From Hsuehochloa calcarea (lineage: Eukaryota; Streptophyta; Magnoliopsida; Poales; Poaceae): DNA of 64,000 nt. Position 1 is the first letter of the stretch. Every line of letters begins with the position of its first letter. Location of the stretch: NCBI GenBank assembly GCA_036346395.1, contig CM070596.1, positions 5,811,913-5,875,912 of the forward strand, written 5' to 3'. The notes below the pieces were generated by a model. It saw only the letters and a program-made list of their open reading frames with translations, ran no database searches and was not told where the DNA came from. The position numbers and the translations under genes are program-made. This document shows positions 36,471-48,827 of the stretch, piece by piece.

Positions 36471-36630
36471 ATCACCAGTTAGATTTGGAACCGCAGAGTG
36501 CAAATTAGAATTAGCATGCATCCATGTACTTGGAATTAAGCTCATGTATAGAACACTAAAGTCTCCTCGGATTACTGACTTGTTTGCCCCTCGGTTGCTT
36601 TGCTGATTTATGCAGCTGGAATAAAAAGAC

Positions 36631-36812
36631 AGGACTGATGTGATGCAGAGTGGAGGGCAGGATGGTGATTCAGTGGCTTTCTCCTACAGCTTTGTGACTT
36701 TTTTAAATACTAATACTAGTCTAGTACTACTAATAGCTGAGCTGATGGGAAGAACTATGGGTGTTCTTTTTTTACCCCTTCTAGTTCTAGGACTTGCAGT
36801 GTGAGAGAGACT
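36631..36812 (+). repeat. Copy of the SAUR 3' flank
   Basis: Close copy of 17787-17960 in the same orientation, starting AGGACTGATGTGATGCAGAG. No SAUR coding sequence accompanies it. At its right end it joins Copia gag sequence at the shared GAGAGACT. Confidence 0.9.
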
Positions 36813-37340
36813 CGTGCTCAGATGCTAGCACGCCACCCTCGTGTGACTCTGTTGGAAGCCCTTGCATCTGGTCGTGCCGAGGAGATTTGTTTTCGTACTG
36901 CGGGTCTGATGTTCTTACCATCGTTTTCTTCGATTCTGGCAGCTTCTACACCCGCTACGTCTCCAGCTACTTCTTCACCAGTGATGCCCTCACCAGTGAT
37001 AGCTGCTGTTGGTAGGGAACTACACTTCACTTACTGCAATAAGAATGGACATGTACAACAAACCTGCTACAAGAAGAAGGATTTACGTCGTGGTGACAGT
37101 TCTCCACATGGAACTGGTGGTTCCTCCTCTCAGAGGAGCTCTGGTGCTTCTAATTCTCAGGAGTTTCTCACACTGTTGCGTCGCATGGCTGCTCTTGCAC
37201 CATCTGGTTCTGTTGCACATTCTTCTAGTGAAAGACCACCTTCTACTTCTTCCTCACATATATCGCCTTAGATTCTTGACTCTGGTGCTTCCTTTCATAT
37301 GACATTTGATTCCACCAGTTTCACTTTTAGAAAACAAAAA
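36813..37340 (+). pseudogene. Copia gag-protease relic
   Basis: The plus frame runs from ARHPRVTLLEALAS through a CCHC knuckle CNKNGHVQQTCYKKKD, then a Ser-rich linker and, after a stop at about 37269, the protease motif ILDSGASFHMT. Sequence similarity is then lost. No LTR is seen beside it. It is a fragment, not an element. Confidence 0.85.
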
Positions 37341-38177
37341 AAATACAGTGACATGAGTTTGTGAAGTACGGACTATAAATCCACAGGCTCCTAGTTTGAA
37401 ACACAAAAAATTCAAATAAAGTAGTTCAATTCTCCTAAAGTTCCCGCGTTCTAAATGGAGTCTAATGGCGCTCGCAACTTAAGTAAATGGGCCTAATGTT
37501 TTGTCCTTTTGAAGGTAATGTGCCTAATCCTAAGTGACCGTAAATGTCGCTTCTTTAACTCTTAGAACACAAAGAAGCATCGCTTCTCTCTCAACACACA
37601 CACACACACACACACACAAAGCATCGTTGACCTCGCGCAACTTTGCCTCTTCCCCTCTCAGTCCTAGGCTCTCACCCAAAAAAAGAAAAATAAAAGGAAA
37701 CATATGCCTCTTCCACGGTTCCACCAAAGCGATTGCTCATGCGGAGTCGATCGGTTCGTTCTCTAGAGCTTTGACATCGGAAGGTACGCGCAAATTTTGC
37801 TACACCCTTCTCAATTGGAGTTTAGATTGTTTGTCCGTATTTTTGCTATATGACGGACCAACGCCCTCGGGGTGTTCGACAGAATGCCACGCTAGGCAGC
37901 ATAGTTGATTGGATAATTGCACGAGTTGGTTTACGAATACAACAGATATGGGGTGTCAAGAATCAAGATGCGCTCTAGCTGCCGTGTATTAGCATGCAAA
38001 TGTCTAGTGTTTTTTTTGTTCTTGCATTCTTTTTCTAGGGTTCTAATCTAATCTTGTTTATCACAATTTTGCCCCAACGATTACTAAATCTTTTTACCAG
38101 TATCTTGCTAATAATATATGTTCTTAATTTTCTACTCTATATGGGTTCTGTCTATGTGAGTCCCCTAATTCAGCAAG
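37341..38177. other. Intergenic stretch with CA microsatellite
   Basis: No gene supported. A CA dinucleotide run lies at 37594-37618. Confidence 0.6.
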
Positions 38178-39014
38178 TGTAAGATTGAGGTGGCCGACTA
38201 GAGGGGGGTGAATAGGCGGTTTTCAAAAATCTCTATCGGGCTAAACCAATATATAAATGCGGAATCTAATAACAATTAGTTTTGCACAATTAAAACCTAA
38301 ATCCACTAGGCTCAACTAAGTGCACCAACAATACATGAGAGCAATCAAATAATGATATATAAGCAATTAAAGCATGTAATGTAAATTGCTCAAAGTAAAG
38401 CACAAGTAAAACAAGATGGACACAATTATATTTTACCATGGTGGTCGGAGACTTGCCGGTCTCCCCTAATCCACGTTGAGGTAAGCCCAACCACGTTGGA
38501 CCGGCTCCACTAATTAAGCCAACACCTCCGAGGTAAGTTCAACACTTGGACCGGTTCCAAACCGAACCAACACCTCGCTCCACTAAGGTTGCTCTTCCTC
38601 CACTCCGGAGATGGCGAGCACCACACCACTCACAAACACGCCGGATCTTCTCACAAGCTTCTTGAGAAGATCACCGCGCACGACGCCTCCACACCGTCTA
38701 GGTGTCGGCAAACACCAAGAGTAACAAATCCAAACTTTCACTTGAACTAATCAAGTGTCAACGCTCACGTGGATACACAATCCACTACCTAAGGCAACAC
38801 ATGCACTTAGGGTTTGCTCCCTAATCTCACCAAGTGCAACACATGCACAAAAGAGAAGAGAGGGTTTGCTCTAAGCTCAAAGAACTCAACAAATGGTCTA
38901 GCACACAGCCAATACCATCCACAATACTTTCAGCACCCTCTCCCAACCGGCCAAGGCTCATATTTATAGCCCACACACAAAAACTAGCCGTTGGGAGAAG
39001 ATTCCCTCAAATCA

Positions 39015-39375
39015 GCCCAGGGTCGGTCTGACCGCCAACCAATAGCCGATCGGACCGCCCCATGTGCCAACGGCTAGAAAAATAGCCGTTGGACCTTCGG
39101 CCGGTCTGACCGCCATGCAATGGTCGGTCGGACCGCCGCCAAATCGGTCCGACCGCCCGTGCTGGCCGGTCCGACCTCCTGTCGCAAATTTGGCTAAGTC
39201 CCACAAAGGGAGCTCTCTGGAAAAAATGATCCGCTCGATCTCCGGAACTTCCTCACAGCGGAAGTTCTGTTTTTACAACGGCGGAACTTCCGCACAGAGA
39301 AATCGGATAAAGAGAAATTGGTTCGACCGCCCGTAGCACACCGGTTAGACCGATTTGCCACCGGTCCGATCGGTG
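39015..39375. repeat. Cluster of GGTCGGACCG/GGTCCGACCG palindromic words
   Basis: At least ten 10-bp words related to CGGTCCGACCG or CGGTCTGACCG occur within 360 bp of the LTR. Many are self-complementary. They are typical of the leader and U3 region of this LTR type. Confidence 0.7.
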
Positions 39376-40600
39376 ACCACTTCTTGGTCCGACCGTGAGA
39401 CTGTAACCAAACCCAATTGCTCCACTTCAAATGGCAAAACACATTCGCTCATTTGAATGCAATTCTTGATAATGTTTCAAAGATGATATTCTCAGTAGGT
39501 TACAAAACACATTTGCTAACCCTTAGAATACTCATAACAAGGAATAAGGTACATGGACTTACACCATTTGCAAAACGCATTTGCAAACTTAAGTCACATG
39601 CTACAAGGGTTATGCATGAGCCTCGATTATTTGCAAAACACATTCGCAAATAAATAGCATCATGCCTAGATGAGCTAGAGCAAACACAATGAGCTATCAA
39701 CACATGACTAACTCAAACTACTAGTTAAGATCCCTCTTAATAGTACGACAACCTATACTAGCAATCCGGTCTTCCAACCAAACACCAAGACCGGTAAAAG
39801 ACTAGGAACACATCCTTAGCCCTAGCTAGTCATACCTTTGCCTTGCATCTTCTTGAAGCTTGATGGCGCACATCAACACTTCAAGTCGGGTCATTAACTT
39901 GCTAATCATCAACACATGATGATCCTTTGCTTGACCTCCATCAACACATGATGGGCCTTCTCTTGTCTTGACGATCAACTCATGATCATCTCTTCTTGAT
40001 AAGTATCAGCTCATGATGCATCCTTTACACCAAGCTTTTGACTTGATGATCAACTCATGATCATCCCAAGTCTTTATCATCCTGGAACACAACCTATACA
40101 TCCAACTCATGGAAAATGTTAGTTCCACAATATGATTATCATTAATTACCACACCATACCATTAACTCATAATGGTGGGACAAGATACCTCAATCTTTCC
40201 TCTTTGGTAATTGATGATAACCATTAATTACTCATAAATTGAATGTTGATAAATGAGAGAACAAATTGAGTATATATCAACTACACAAGTTATATATATC
40301 TTGTAACTTGAGTATACAAGAACTACACAAGTTCTATATACTCATAATCATGAGTATACAAGAACTACATAAGTTTTGTATACTCAAGCAGATTTGTTTC
40401 AAAGTAAAGATTCCAAATGTATGTGGAAAATGGAATATGGATCAATACTAATGAAACCACAAAATATAGAATAAAACTCCCCCTAAATGTGTGTATACAC
40501 AAATGTGTAATAAGATCATATGCACATATTCAAGTTCAACTTGAGTTCAATTCTATATTTTGGATCCGAGGAATGCAACATTATATAAAAGTACAAGTTG

Positions 40601-40764
40601 AAAGCATACCTCGTTGATTTTCACCTTTATATCCAAATGAGACTATACACTAGATATAACAAATAGAATTGTTAGTCTCACAATTGGATTTGTCATTAAT
40701 CACCAAAATACTCCATTAACTCATAATAGCGGGTCTAGATCTTTCAGCAAGATATGAGCCTTCA
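40601..40764. repeat. 164-bp flanking direct repeat, left copy
   Basis: From AAAGCATACCTCG to GAGCCTTCA, immediately left of the Gypsy element. Identical to 53771-53934 except one base (TATATCC against TATATTC). It is the end of the solo LTR sequence. Confidence 0.95.
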
Positions 40765-41500
40765 TGTCGGTGTATTAGAACCGATCTTACGTAAAGATTA
40801 TTTGATTCGGGGGGTCTCCTAGAGATGAAATCACGCAGAGTAGTTGACACGGGATGTTTAGACAGGTTCAGGCCTTCTCCGGAGAGAATAATAACCCTAA
40901 TCCTGTGTGGTGTGATATTCTTTAATGATTGAGTAAGAAGCTAAGACTATTACAGAGAATCGAACTCTCTTCTCCACTCGCCCTTGATGCCCTTATATAG
41001 TCGTAAAGGAGTAGCCGTTTTGCCCTGCGGAAGAGGCGCCTTAATTGAGCCAGTAATGGGCGTGTGATGGCAGTAATTACCGGCGCATTGGCTTCTCCAC
41101 GCCGTCTGGCCATTATCATTCAAAGATAATGGGGTATTTAAGCACAATTACTACGCGGGATAGTAGTGCGTGCAGACCGTTCGGATTCCTTAATCAATTG
41201 GACCCACTCGCCTGTAGGTTTGATTATAAGGTGGTCGTAGTTTACCTGGTCGTAGAAGGACTTACGATCAGGTAGCAGTCGTAGAAGGACTTGCGACTAT
41301 GTATTGGTCGTAGAAAGACTTACGACCATGATATAGTCGTAGCAAGACTTACGACTATAGGGGTGATTGTAGAAGATCTTACAATCACTTGGTAGGCCTC
41401 TCCTTATAGATATAAGGGTATACAGGGACTATGTGACATCATATTTACCCATAATAAAATTATAGATAAAAGATAAAATAAAATTATTAGATCCTCGTCA
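40765..41500 (-). repeat. 3' LTR of the Gypsy element (736 bp)
   Basis: Nearly identical to 53000-53770; lacks one 29-bp hairpin unit and differs by about ten other small changes. TATA box TATATAA (minus) at 40993-40999. Confidence 0.95.
41226..41395. repeat. Hairpin-unit array in the 3' LTR
   Basis: About five adjacent units of the form arm-GAAAGACT-arm. Examples: GGTCGTA/TACGACC, TAGTCGTA/TACGACTA and GTGATTGTA/TACAATCAC. Arm sequence changes between units but mostly remains self-complementary. The array lies upstream of the TATA box when read on the minus strand. Confidence 0.9.
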
Positions 41501-41515
41501 TCTAGCCCCGACTTC
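41501..41515 (-). other. Polypurine tract of the Gypsy element
   Basis: Minus-strand GAAGTCGGGGCTAGA abuts the 3' LTR, the expected place for plus-strand priming. Confidence 0.8.
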
Positions 41516-43009
41516 AAGTGAAAGTAACTTACTTGGTAAAGGTTTCGTAAATGAACTTACGACCATGAGAATGTCGTAGAATGATAGTCGAAGGAAAAAC
41601 TCTTCGACATTTGAGTCTTTGCTTTGACCAGAATTTGCTTGGTCGGAAGGTTGCTTACGACTATCAAAAGTCATAAAAACCCCTACGACCGTCTGGTGGT
41701 CGTAGTAGAAATCGGAGAAAAACTCTTCCGATTGATACTTCCTTCGACTAGAAAGACTTGGTCAAGAATGTAATTTCGCTTGGAGGTGACAATACGCACC
41801 TATTTTTTCTCGAGCGGACCATCCGGGAATTGCAACCGCTCTCATAGACTTGTCCGATGAAGCGGTTCGGCGGTACAACCATCTCTCATAGACCTATAGC
41901 CGAGACGGTTTCCGAGCGGCGGAGATCGTCTCTTGATTATAAAAACTTACCAGAGGTAGATTTGGATTTTTACCTTTCCCCAAATCACTCCATTGTTCTT
42001 GAGCTTTTGCTTTCTCCATCCTCGACTAGGTTTCATCTTCTCGCGCCAACCCAATTAAAAACTTCTTGCTTTTGGCGAAATGGCCAAGAGAGTTTCGAAT
42101 GGGAGGAATCGGAGAAGGATGCGCTAAGATCAAGATCTTGGTCGATCTGGGAAGATTCGAAGAAGGCTCGGTGAAGTGGATTCCACTATCGGCAAAGATC
42201 GCCATCGGGGAAAATGGGCAAATTCCGTCTTCCAAGCGTATTGTGAGTCGGCCTTCGATTGCTGCCCACCCCTTTCTTCTGATGAGTACTCGAACACTTT
42301 GGGGTGGGCCCGTGAACTTAGGTCCCAATTCCATTACCATGTTGAGTGTGTTCGTGTATCTGTGCGGCGTACACAGGGATTCCAGGATCTCGAGCCGTTT
42401 CAATATTATTATGGGATGGCTCGACAAACCGGAATCGCCGGAAGTCGTGATGCAAGCTCCACGACTCGAAGTCGAAGGAGTATATTGAGTTTCACCGGTC
42501 TTCGTGGTCGGGTGGAGGAAGAGGTGGTTCTCTTGGAAGGTCACCTCTGAAGACACCTTTCTTTCATGGGGAAGGTCGCTGAAAAGAAATCTTCATGGGA
42601 CTCAACCTCGAAGATATCAGTAGGATTAGCCCTTATATTCAAGCTATTAAGGACTTGAAGGAAGAAGGGCTGACCGGATGGCATGTGGTGAAGGATTTCA
42701 TCACACGCCGAATTAGTCCTCTGAAGAAACGAGCATCTCCTATGTGGAGGTACTCGGAAGAGGAGACCCACCGAGACTACGAGGAGGGTAAGTAATTGTC
42801 GACTTAGCTCTGGTTTGGTCTTTCTCAACCTTGTCTAATGTTCTTATCTGCTTAAGCAGATCTTTCACAGTGAGGTTGACTCTAGAGTCGGACTCATCTG
42901 CGAAGTCTCCACCACTCAGGGGAGGTTCCTCAAGTCATTGCGGCTTTGTCCGCAGATGAAAGGATAGAGCGCCTAAAGGTAATCAAAAAGTTGATTCTTT
43001 CTTTAGGAC

Positions 43010-43130
43010 TTTATAGTCGTAGAAGATACTTACGACTAAAGATGATCATAGAATATCTTACGATCAGGAAAGAGTCGTAGAAAAACTTACGACTTGGTAC
43101 TTGTCGTAGAAAAACTTACGACTAATTAGT
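43010..43130. repeat. Hairpin-unit array, internal 1
   Basis: Four units related to GTCGTAGAAAAACTTACGAC, including TAGTCGTA/TACGACTA. The array lies in an apparent intron of the antisense ORF. Confidence 0.85.
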
Positions 43131-44649
43131 CATTCTTCTTTTTCTGTTTTGCTTTGCTTTACGTAAAGTAGGCATGGAAAATCGTCGGACGACGAAGAAG
43201 TCGTCTCGATGACTATTGGCGCCGGGTTGTCGAAAGACAAAGGCTCGGCTCCTCCCTCCAAGAGACATCGACTTGTAAAATCTGCCGACAAAGGGGGAGC
43301 AAGCTCAAGCTCTGGTCTTTCGACCAGACCCTCTACAAGGCCTGTGGCACTGTAGCTGTATCTGAAGCCGAGGCCGCAGCTATCGGGCCGAGGAGGTTGA
43401 GGCACCAATCTCTTAAGCGCAAACCTCGCAAGGCTAAGGTATCCTACATTATGACAAAGAATCTTTCGCAGTTCCTGCCACTCCTAGTTTTGTTAGGCAA
43501 CTGGAAAAGGAGAATTGGAAAGATTTTGTGTCTTTTATGAAGGACGATCTTTATGTCGGCAAGACAACTCGCAATCGAGGGCGATCTTGCTTTTGGAATC
43601 GTCGAACCGATCTCGGCCATCCAGAGAATCAGAAACCGAGCTCGTTCTGTCCAAACTCTGACGGGCGTGGTCGAATCGAGCCAATTGTTGAACCTCGACC
43701 GGCGTGGTCGTGGAGAAAAAAAGGTCCTCCGTTGGGAGGATTGCCCCAAAATTCTGGTTAAGACCGAGTGCAGTATGTGAAATTTACTAAAGTGTAAGAA
43801 CGACATTTACCTTTTCTTTTCACAACCCGATTTGCTTTTCTTTATTTCATCGACTTCTTGGTCCCCGAATGCTTCATTGAGAAGTCCATTGCCATCCCTT
43901 CACCATCGAGGAGGTGGCAATGGAGGTGGTCAACATCACCCTTGGCCCAGTGGCCGATGAAGTCGAGACTCGAGTGACTCCATATCTGCTGAAGTTGTAG
44001 CTCGACCCTTGAAGTAGCGGTATTCTGTTGAGGTGACCGCTACGATCTTGGTCGTAGAAACAACAAGGGCATTGTGGAAGCCTCGTCAAGGCGGTGACCA
44101 CTTGTGCACCGCTCTGGGAAGGAAATTGTAGGGGCGTTCCTTCCCTACCCAAAGGAAGTTCTGAGAACTAGAAGGAGAAAATTTCAACCACGTGGTGACT
44201 TCTTTGGGCTGCCTCCGTCGTAGGGTCCTCACACAGATCTCGTGACGCGTTCCCCATCCCAAAGATATTCCCAATACGGAGAATACTTTTGATAACGAGC
44301 GTCTCGAGAAGGTGTGGTGGGACAAAGTCGCGAGGATAGATAAGCTGCAGAACCCGGACCTTGTATATATTCGATGTTTGCTAGGACGACTATGAATGTA
44401 AGTATTTTCAAAATACTTATATATGTGACTTTCCTTCTCTTCTCACTTTGTTTTCTTTTGCGTAAAGCTCTAGAGCAAATTCTTTGTTGTCGGTGAGTAT
44501 CATCGACAACTTTTAGAGCTAAGACAGAGAAAGAACTACTGCAATGCGAGAGGCGGAGAGATGGTAAGTCACTTATCATTCATAATTGTTTTCGACTTAA
44601 ATACTCGTATAATGTTTTACGAGAATAATCATGGAAGAAACTCATGACA

Positions 44650-44780
44650 AAGTACTAGTCGTAAAAAGCTTACGACTACTTACAACCAGGTAGTGGTCGT
44701 AAAAAGACTTACAACCATATCGTAGTCGTAGAAAAACTTACGACTAGGTCGGTAGTTGTAGAAGTACTTACAACCATTCT
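44650..44780. repeat. Hairpin-unit array, internal 2
   Basis: Four units, including TAGTCGTAAAAAGCTTACGACTA split by short spacers and a variant with GTTGTA/TACAAC arms. Lies just before an acceptor-like TTTGTAG near 44813. Confidence 0.85.
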
Positions 44781-46978
44781 ACTGATGTTTATCTTCGTTC
44801 TGTTCTTTGTAGGTTAAGCGTTGATACGAAGACCTTAGTGACTCACTCGACTATGAAAAGAAGAGTCGAGGAGGCTAAGGAACGAAGTATTAGTCCTCTC
44901 GGATAGACTTGAGAGACTGTCTCGCATCTAAAAGATTACGGAAAAAATAAGCGATAAGTTCGAACTTAAGACGCTTTTGATCTTTAACCTTTACCCGACT
45001 CTCCTTTCTTCTCCGGATAAAGAAAAGAGATCACGAAGCTCGGCATCAAGTTCAAGAAAAGCTTTGGTCATTCGGAGTTTTCCGTATTACAGTGAATAAG
45101 GATCAAGAACTCGAGGTCTTAGAACTCAATTAACGTAAGTAAATCTTTACTGTTATCCTTTTGAATATTTTCCTTTTCTAATGCCAATTTCTTGTTCGAA
45201 AATTGTTGTCCAATTGAGAAGCCTCGGTGAAATCCAAGAAAAAACCTTGATCTACAATGAGTCCATCCGCATTGCTAAGATGAATCTGAGAGGACATCGA
45301 GCATGGGAGAAAAGCACATCAAACCATTGCTTCCCATCGAGAAGAGGTTAAGCTGGATTCTCAATTAGTAGGTAAGAAATGCTTTTACCTATAATTATCT
45401 TTGTGTTATCTTCCTCCGAAGTTTATTTTCGTTTGACCGATTTTATTCTTTTGAAACAAGTGGTCGAAAACAAGAAACTTGCGAGGCCTCGACTTGTACC
45501 CAGCAGAGAGATGGAGTCGATGAAGACTAGTCTTCAAGGCAACATCACCCTCTGAACAATGTGCTTAGTGAGCTACATTCGAGGAAAAACTCCTCGAGAA
45601 GATACCATAGTCCGCTCACACAAGTACCATTGGGGAACAAGTCGGAAAATTACAAGAAATGGTGACCACTCAAGACTAATCAAAATTTGAATCAATAAGG
45701 AGGCGATCAAGCTGCGATAAGTTACGCTTTGGCGAAACTTAAAGCTCAAGACCCCGCCTTAATGTTAAACCAATCGAAGCCGACTTGATTGTCCCGAATC
45801 GAGGCAAGTCGTCGATTGAGGAAATCTGATCGATTGGTAAAAGGTGGCGGAGGAAATGCAATTAGGCTCTCCCCTTGAGTAATCTTGTAACTACTTTGTA
45901 AGGCGAAAAATTTACATTGATGAGTAATATATGATCCATCTTATTTCACGAAAATCATCTTGTCGAGTAGTTAGTAACTCAAAAGATAATAAGCGAATGA
46001 AAGACTAAGAATTGAAGTCAAATTAATAACTTTATCCTAGCCCCGATTATTTGCTTAGATTGTTTAGACAATCTAAGTAAATAGTGTTTGAAATAGGTTT
46101 ACGAAAACAAAGAGAGGTTTGTTTAACTTATAGTTTTTGTTATGGTTGTCAAGCACTTGGTCGAAAGAGTAGAAACGACTCGACACTAGGAAGTTCCTTC
46201 TAGTGGGCAAGACCACGTCTGAGAGAAAAGGCTTCGACTAGGTGATGTTACCCTCTCCGACTAGTTTAATCAAACCAAGAACAGCAACTTGAGTTAAGCA
46301 AGCGTCTAGAGGACTTTAATAATTCGTTCGCCCTTTTCTGATGGACTCGATAAGTCTTTTCCAGTAGCAAAAAGTAGGAGACTGAGCAGCGCTAGGAAGT
46401 TCCTTCTAGTGGGCAGGACCACATGCAGAGAGGAAAAACTTCGACTAGGTGTGTCTCTTCCTTCACCGACCCAAACGAAGCGAGTACATCAAAGGTGGTC
46501 GAATAAATATATCAAGTGTACTCTACTTAGAATATTTTTGGAAATCACTGAAAAAATAAACTAAGATTGAGAGAGTTGGCTCTTGAGAACATTTCGACTG
46601 GATAAAACCCGAGCTCTTTGTATTGGCTGAAAAATGAGTAACGAGTCGATGCTAGGAAATTCCTTCTAGTGGGCAGAACCACATGCAGATAGGAGAAGTT
46701 TCGACTAGATGATGTTACTTGTTTTTCGACCAGTATAAAGAAAACTAGGTGTTTTTGTATCATAGTCGAAAGATTAAAAAAGCACTACTCAAAATATAAG
46801 GCAAGAGAAGTAGAAAGAACCTGGACTTTTATTGCCTGAGAAATTGGTCACACATAGAATTTGCGAATGGCGTCGATGTTCCAAGAGTTTGAGAGAACTG
46901 TCCATCTTCCATCGCTAGTCGTGCAGACTCTGCCGGGTTACTTTAACCATCGTAAGGACCTTCCCATTTGGGGAAAGT

Positions 46979-48188
46979 TTATTCGATTAGACTTGGATTG
47001 GCGAGCCTCAATACCAAGTCACCTACAAAAAAGGTGCGAGGTTGAACCTTACGATCATAGTATCTGCGCAGGGCTTGTTGGTAGACTGCCGAACGGATTA
47101 AGGCTAGGTTTCTCCTTTCTTCGAGTAGGTTAATGTCATCTGCTCGAAGTTGTTCCTGGTCTGAGTTGTTGAAGGTTTCAACTCGTGTCGACCGTAATTT
47201 TAGCTCCGGAGGAAGCATGGCTTCGGCTCCAAATACTAGAAAAAACGGTGTTTCTCCTGTTGCTCGACTGGTGGTCGTACGAACTGCCCATAACACGGAG
47301 GGTAATTCTTGTACCCAAACCCCCGAGCGCTTAATAAGCTGGTCGAAGACTCGGGTTTTAATTCCTCGCATTATTTGGCCGTTTGCACGTTCGACCGCCC
47401 CGTTGCTTTGGGGATGTGCAACAGAAGCATAGCATAATTTGGTACCCAACTCGTCGCAAAATTCCTGAAATTTTGCACTTGCGAATTGTTTACCATTGTC
47501 TATAATTATCCGACTCGGAACTCCAAATCGGCTAATTACGCATCTCATCATGAACCTTTTCTTTGCTTAGATGTTATCGATTCTGAGTTCACTTCAATCC
47601 ATTTTGTGAGCGTGTCAATAGCCACAAAAGGAATTCAAACCTCCCGAGCTTTGGGAAGCGGTCCTAGGATATCGAGACCCAGTGCAAAAGGCCAAGAAAG
47701 AGGTATTATCTGTAATGCTTGAGTGGTTGGTGTATTTGTCTACCATGAAATTAGCATCGACACACTTTTCAACCACCTCCTTAGCATCATACAGGTCAGA
47801 GGCGATAAAAACCTTGTCGAAAGGCTTTACCAACCAAGGTTACAGAGGAAGCATGTGTCCCACAGATGCCACTGTGTATATCATGAAGGAGTGTTATTCC
47901 TTCGTTTTGCGGAATGCATCGCATGAGTATCCCTTGGGTTCCTCGTTTGTAGAGGACTCCTTCGATCAAAGTATACATTTTGGCTTTTCGGGATAAGCGA
48001 TGCGCCTCAAGATCATCTTCGGGTACGGAACCCTTGCAAAGATACTCGTAGATGGGAGTCATCCAGATATCTTCGTAGTCTAATGAGGCCATCTCAATAG
48101 GAGGTGTCTCTGGTTCTTCGACCAGAGACGGCTTTTGGAGTTGCTCCAAGAAAACCCCTTTTGGTACCGTAGATCGGGAAGAAGCCAT
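46979..48188 (-). pseudogene. Gypsy integrase region
   Basis: The zinc-binding start has LLHDIHSGICGTHASS; the core has RFGVPSRIIIDNGKQFAS (second aspartate) and HPQSNGAVERANGQIMRGIK (glutamate). The C-terminal part reads YYDRKVQPRTFFVGDLVLR. At least two frame breaks separate these parts. Confidence 0.9.
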
Positions 48189-48403
48189 CCGAGCAAGTTG
48201 GTCTCGAGAGGAAATTATCCTTCGAGGATGAATTGTACCTCGAAACCTAAAAAATGCTTTTCTAGCTTGCGAACTTCCGATAAGTATTGAGACATTGTCG
48301 AGCTAGAGCACTGGTACTCTTTCCCGACTTGATTCACGACTAGTTGAGAGTCTCCTCTCACGAGTAGTCGATTTAATTGAGAGTGCTTTCGCTCGTATGC
48401 CGC

Positions 48404-48800
48404 CTAGCAAACCTTCGTACTCGCCACATTATTAGTGGCACGAAAGTTTAATTGTATGGCATACTTTAAGGTTTCTCCAGTAGGAGATACCAGGACCACC
48501 CCAGCCCCCGAGCCACTTAAAGTAAGTGACCCGTCAAAGTACATCATCCACTGGTCGTGGGAATCGTACTGGGGATCCTGAACAGGTTCAGGATTTGTCC
48601 ATTCGGCGACAAAGTCTGCCAAGATCTGGGATTTTATGGCCGTTCGGGACACGAAATGGAGGTCGAACTCCCAAGTTCGATCGACCATTTTGCCATGCGT
48701 CCATTGCTTCCTTATTATGGAGGATTGCTCCCAAAGGAAACTCGGGCAAGATGACTATTTTGTGCGCCTGAAAATAATGCCGCAGTTTCCTCGAAGACAT
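48404..48800 (-). pseudogene. Gypsy RNase H region
   Basis: Frame with WEFDLHFVSRTAIKSQILAD, FVAEWTNPE and MMYFDGSLTLSGSGAGVVLV, typical of Tat-type RNase H with its first aspartate. Broken near both ends. Confidence 0.85.
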
Positions 48801-48827
48801 TAGGAGGGCATATAGAAGTTTTTGGAC

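Larger units (their letters stand above)
38178..40764 (-). mobile_element. Copia-type (SIRE-like) solo LTR, interrupted at its right side
   Basis: The plus-strand left end is TGTAAGATTGAGG followed by GACTAGAGGGGGGTGAATAG, a phrase common near the 3' end of grass SIRE/Opie LTRs, so the LTR is read on the minus strand. It contains repeated GGTCGGACCG-like words (39020-39380) and long AT-rich CATGATCATC stretches. The right end ...GAGCCTTCA is at 40764. No matching target duplication was found. No pol remnant. Confidence 0.6.
41850..45870 (+). pseudogene. Antisense ORF of the Tat-type element (gypsy-type transposon domain)
   Basis: Opposite to gag-pol, broken frames give NLGPNSITMLSVFVYLCG near 42310-42370, then LKEEGLTGWHVVKDFITRRI and SPLKKRASPMWRYSEEE near 42650-42770. 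These fit the Pfam 'putative gypsy type transposon' family and its downstream linker. Later parts (YALAKLKAQDPALM near 45720) look like the helical tail. GT...AG intervals (for example from 42788 and from 42979) look like introns, some filled with hairpin units. Several frameshifts and stops; function of this protein is unknown in any plant. Confidence 0.65.

Noticed and set aside
40922..41147. 65-codon open frames, duplicated at 53157-53382
   Set aside because: They are identical only because they lie in the two LTRs; no domain.
41226..41395. CRISPR-like spaced repeats
   Set aside because: Units are degenerate palindromes without constant repeat or unique spacers, inside a plant LTR.
46861..47432. 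Plus-strand open frames across the Gypsy integrase
   Set aside because: Shadows of the integrase frame on the minus strand.
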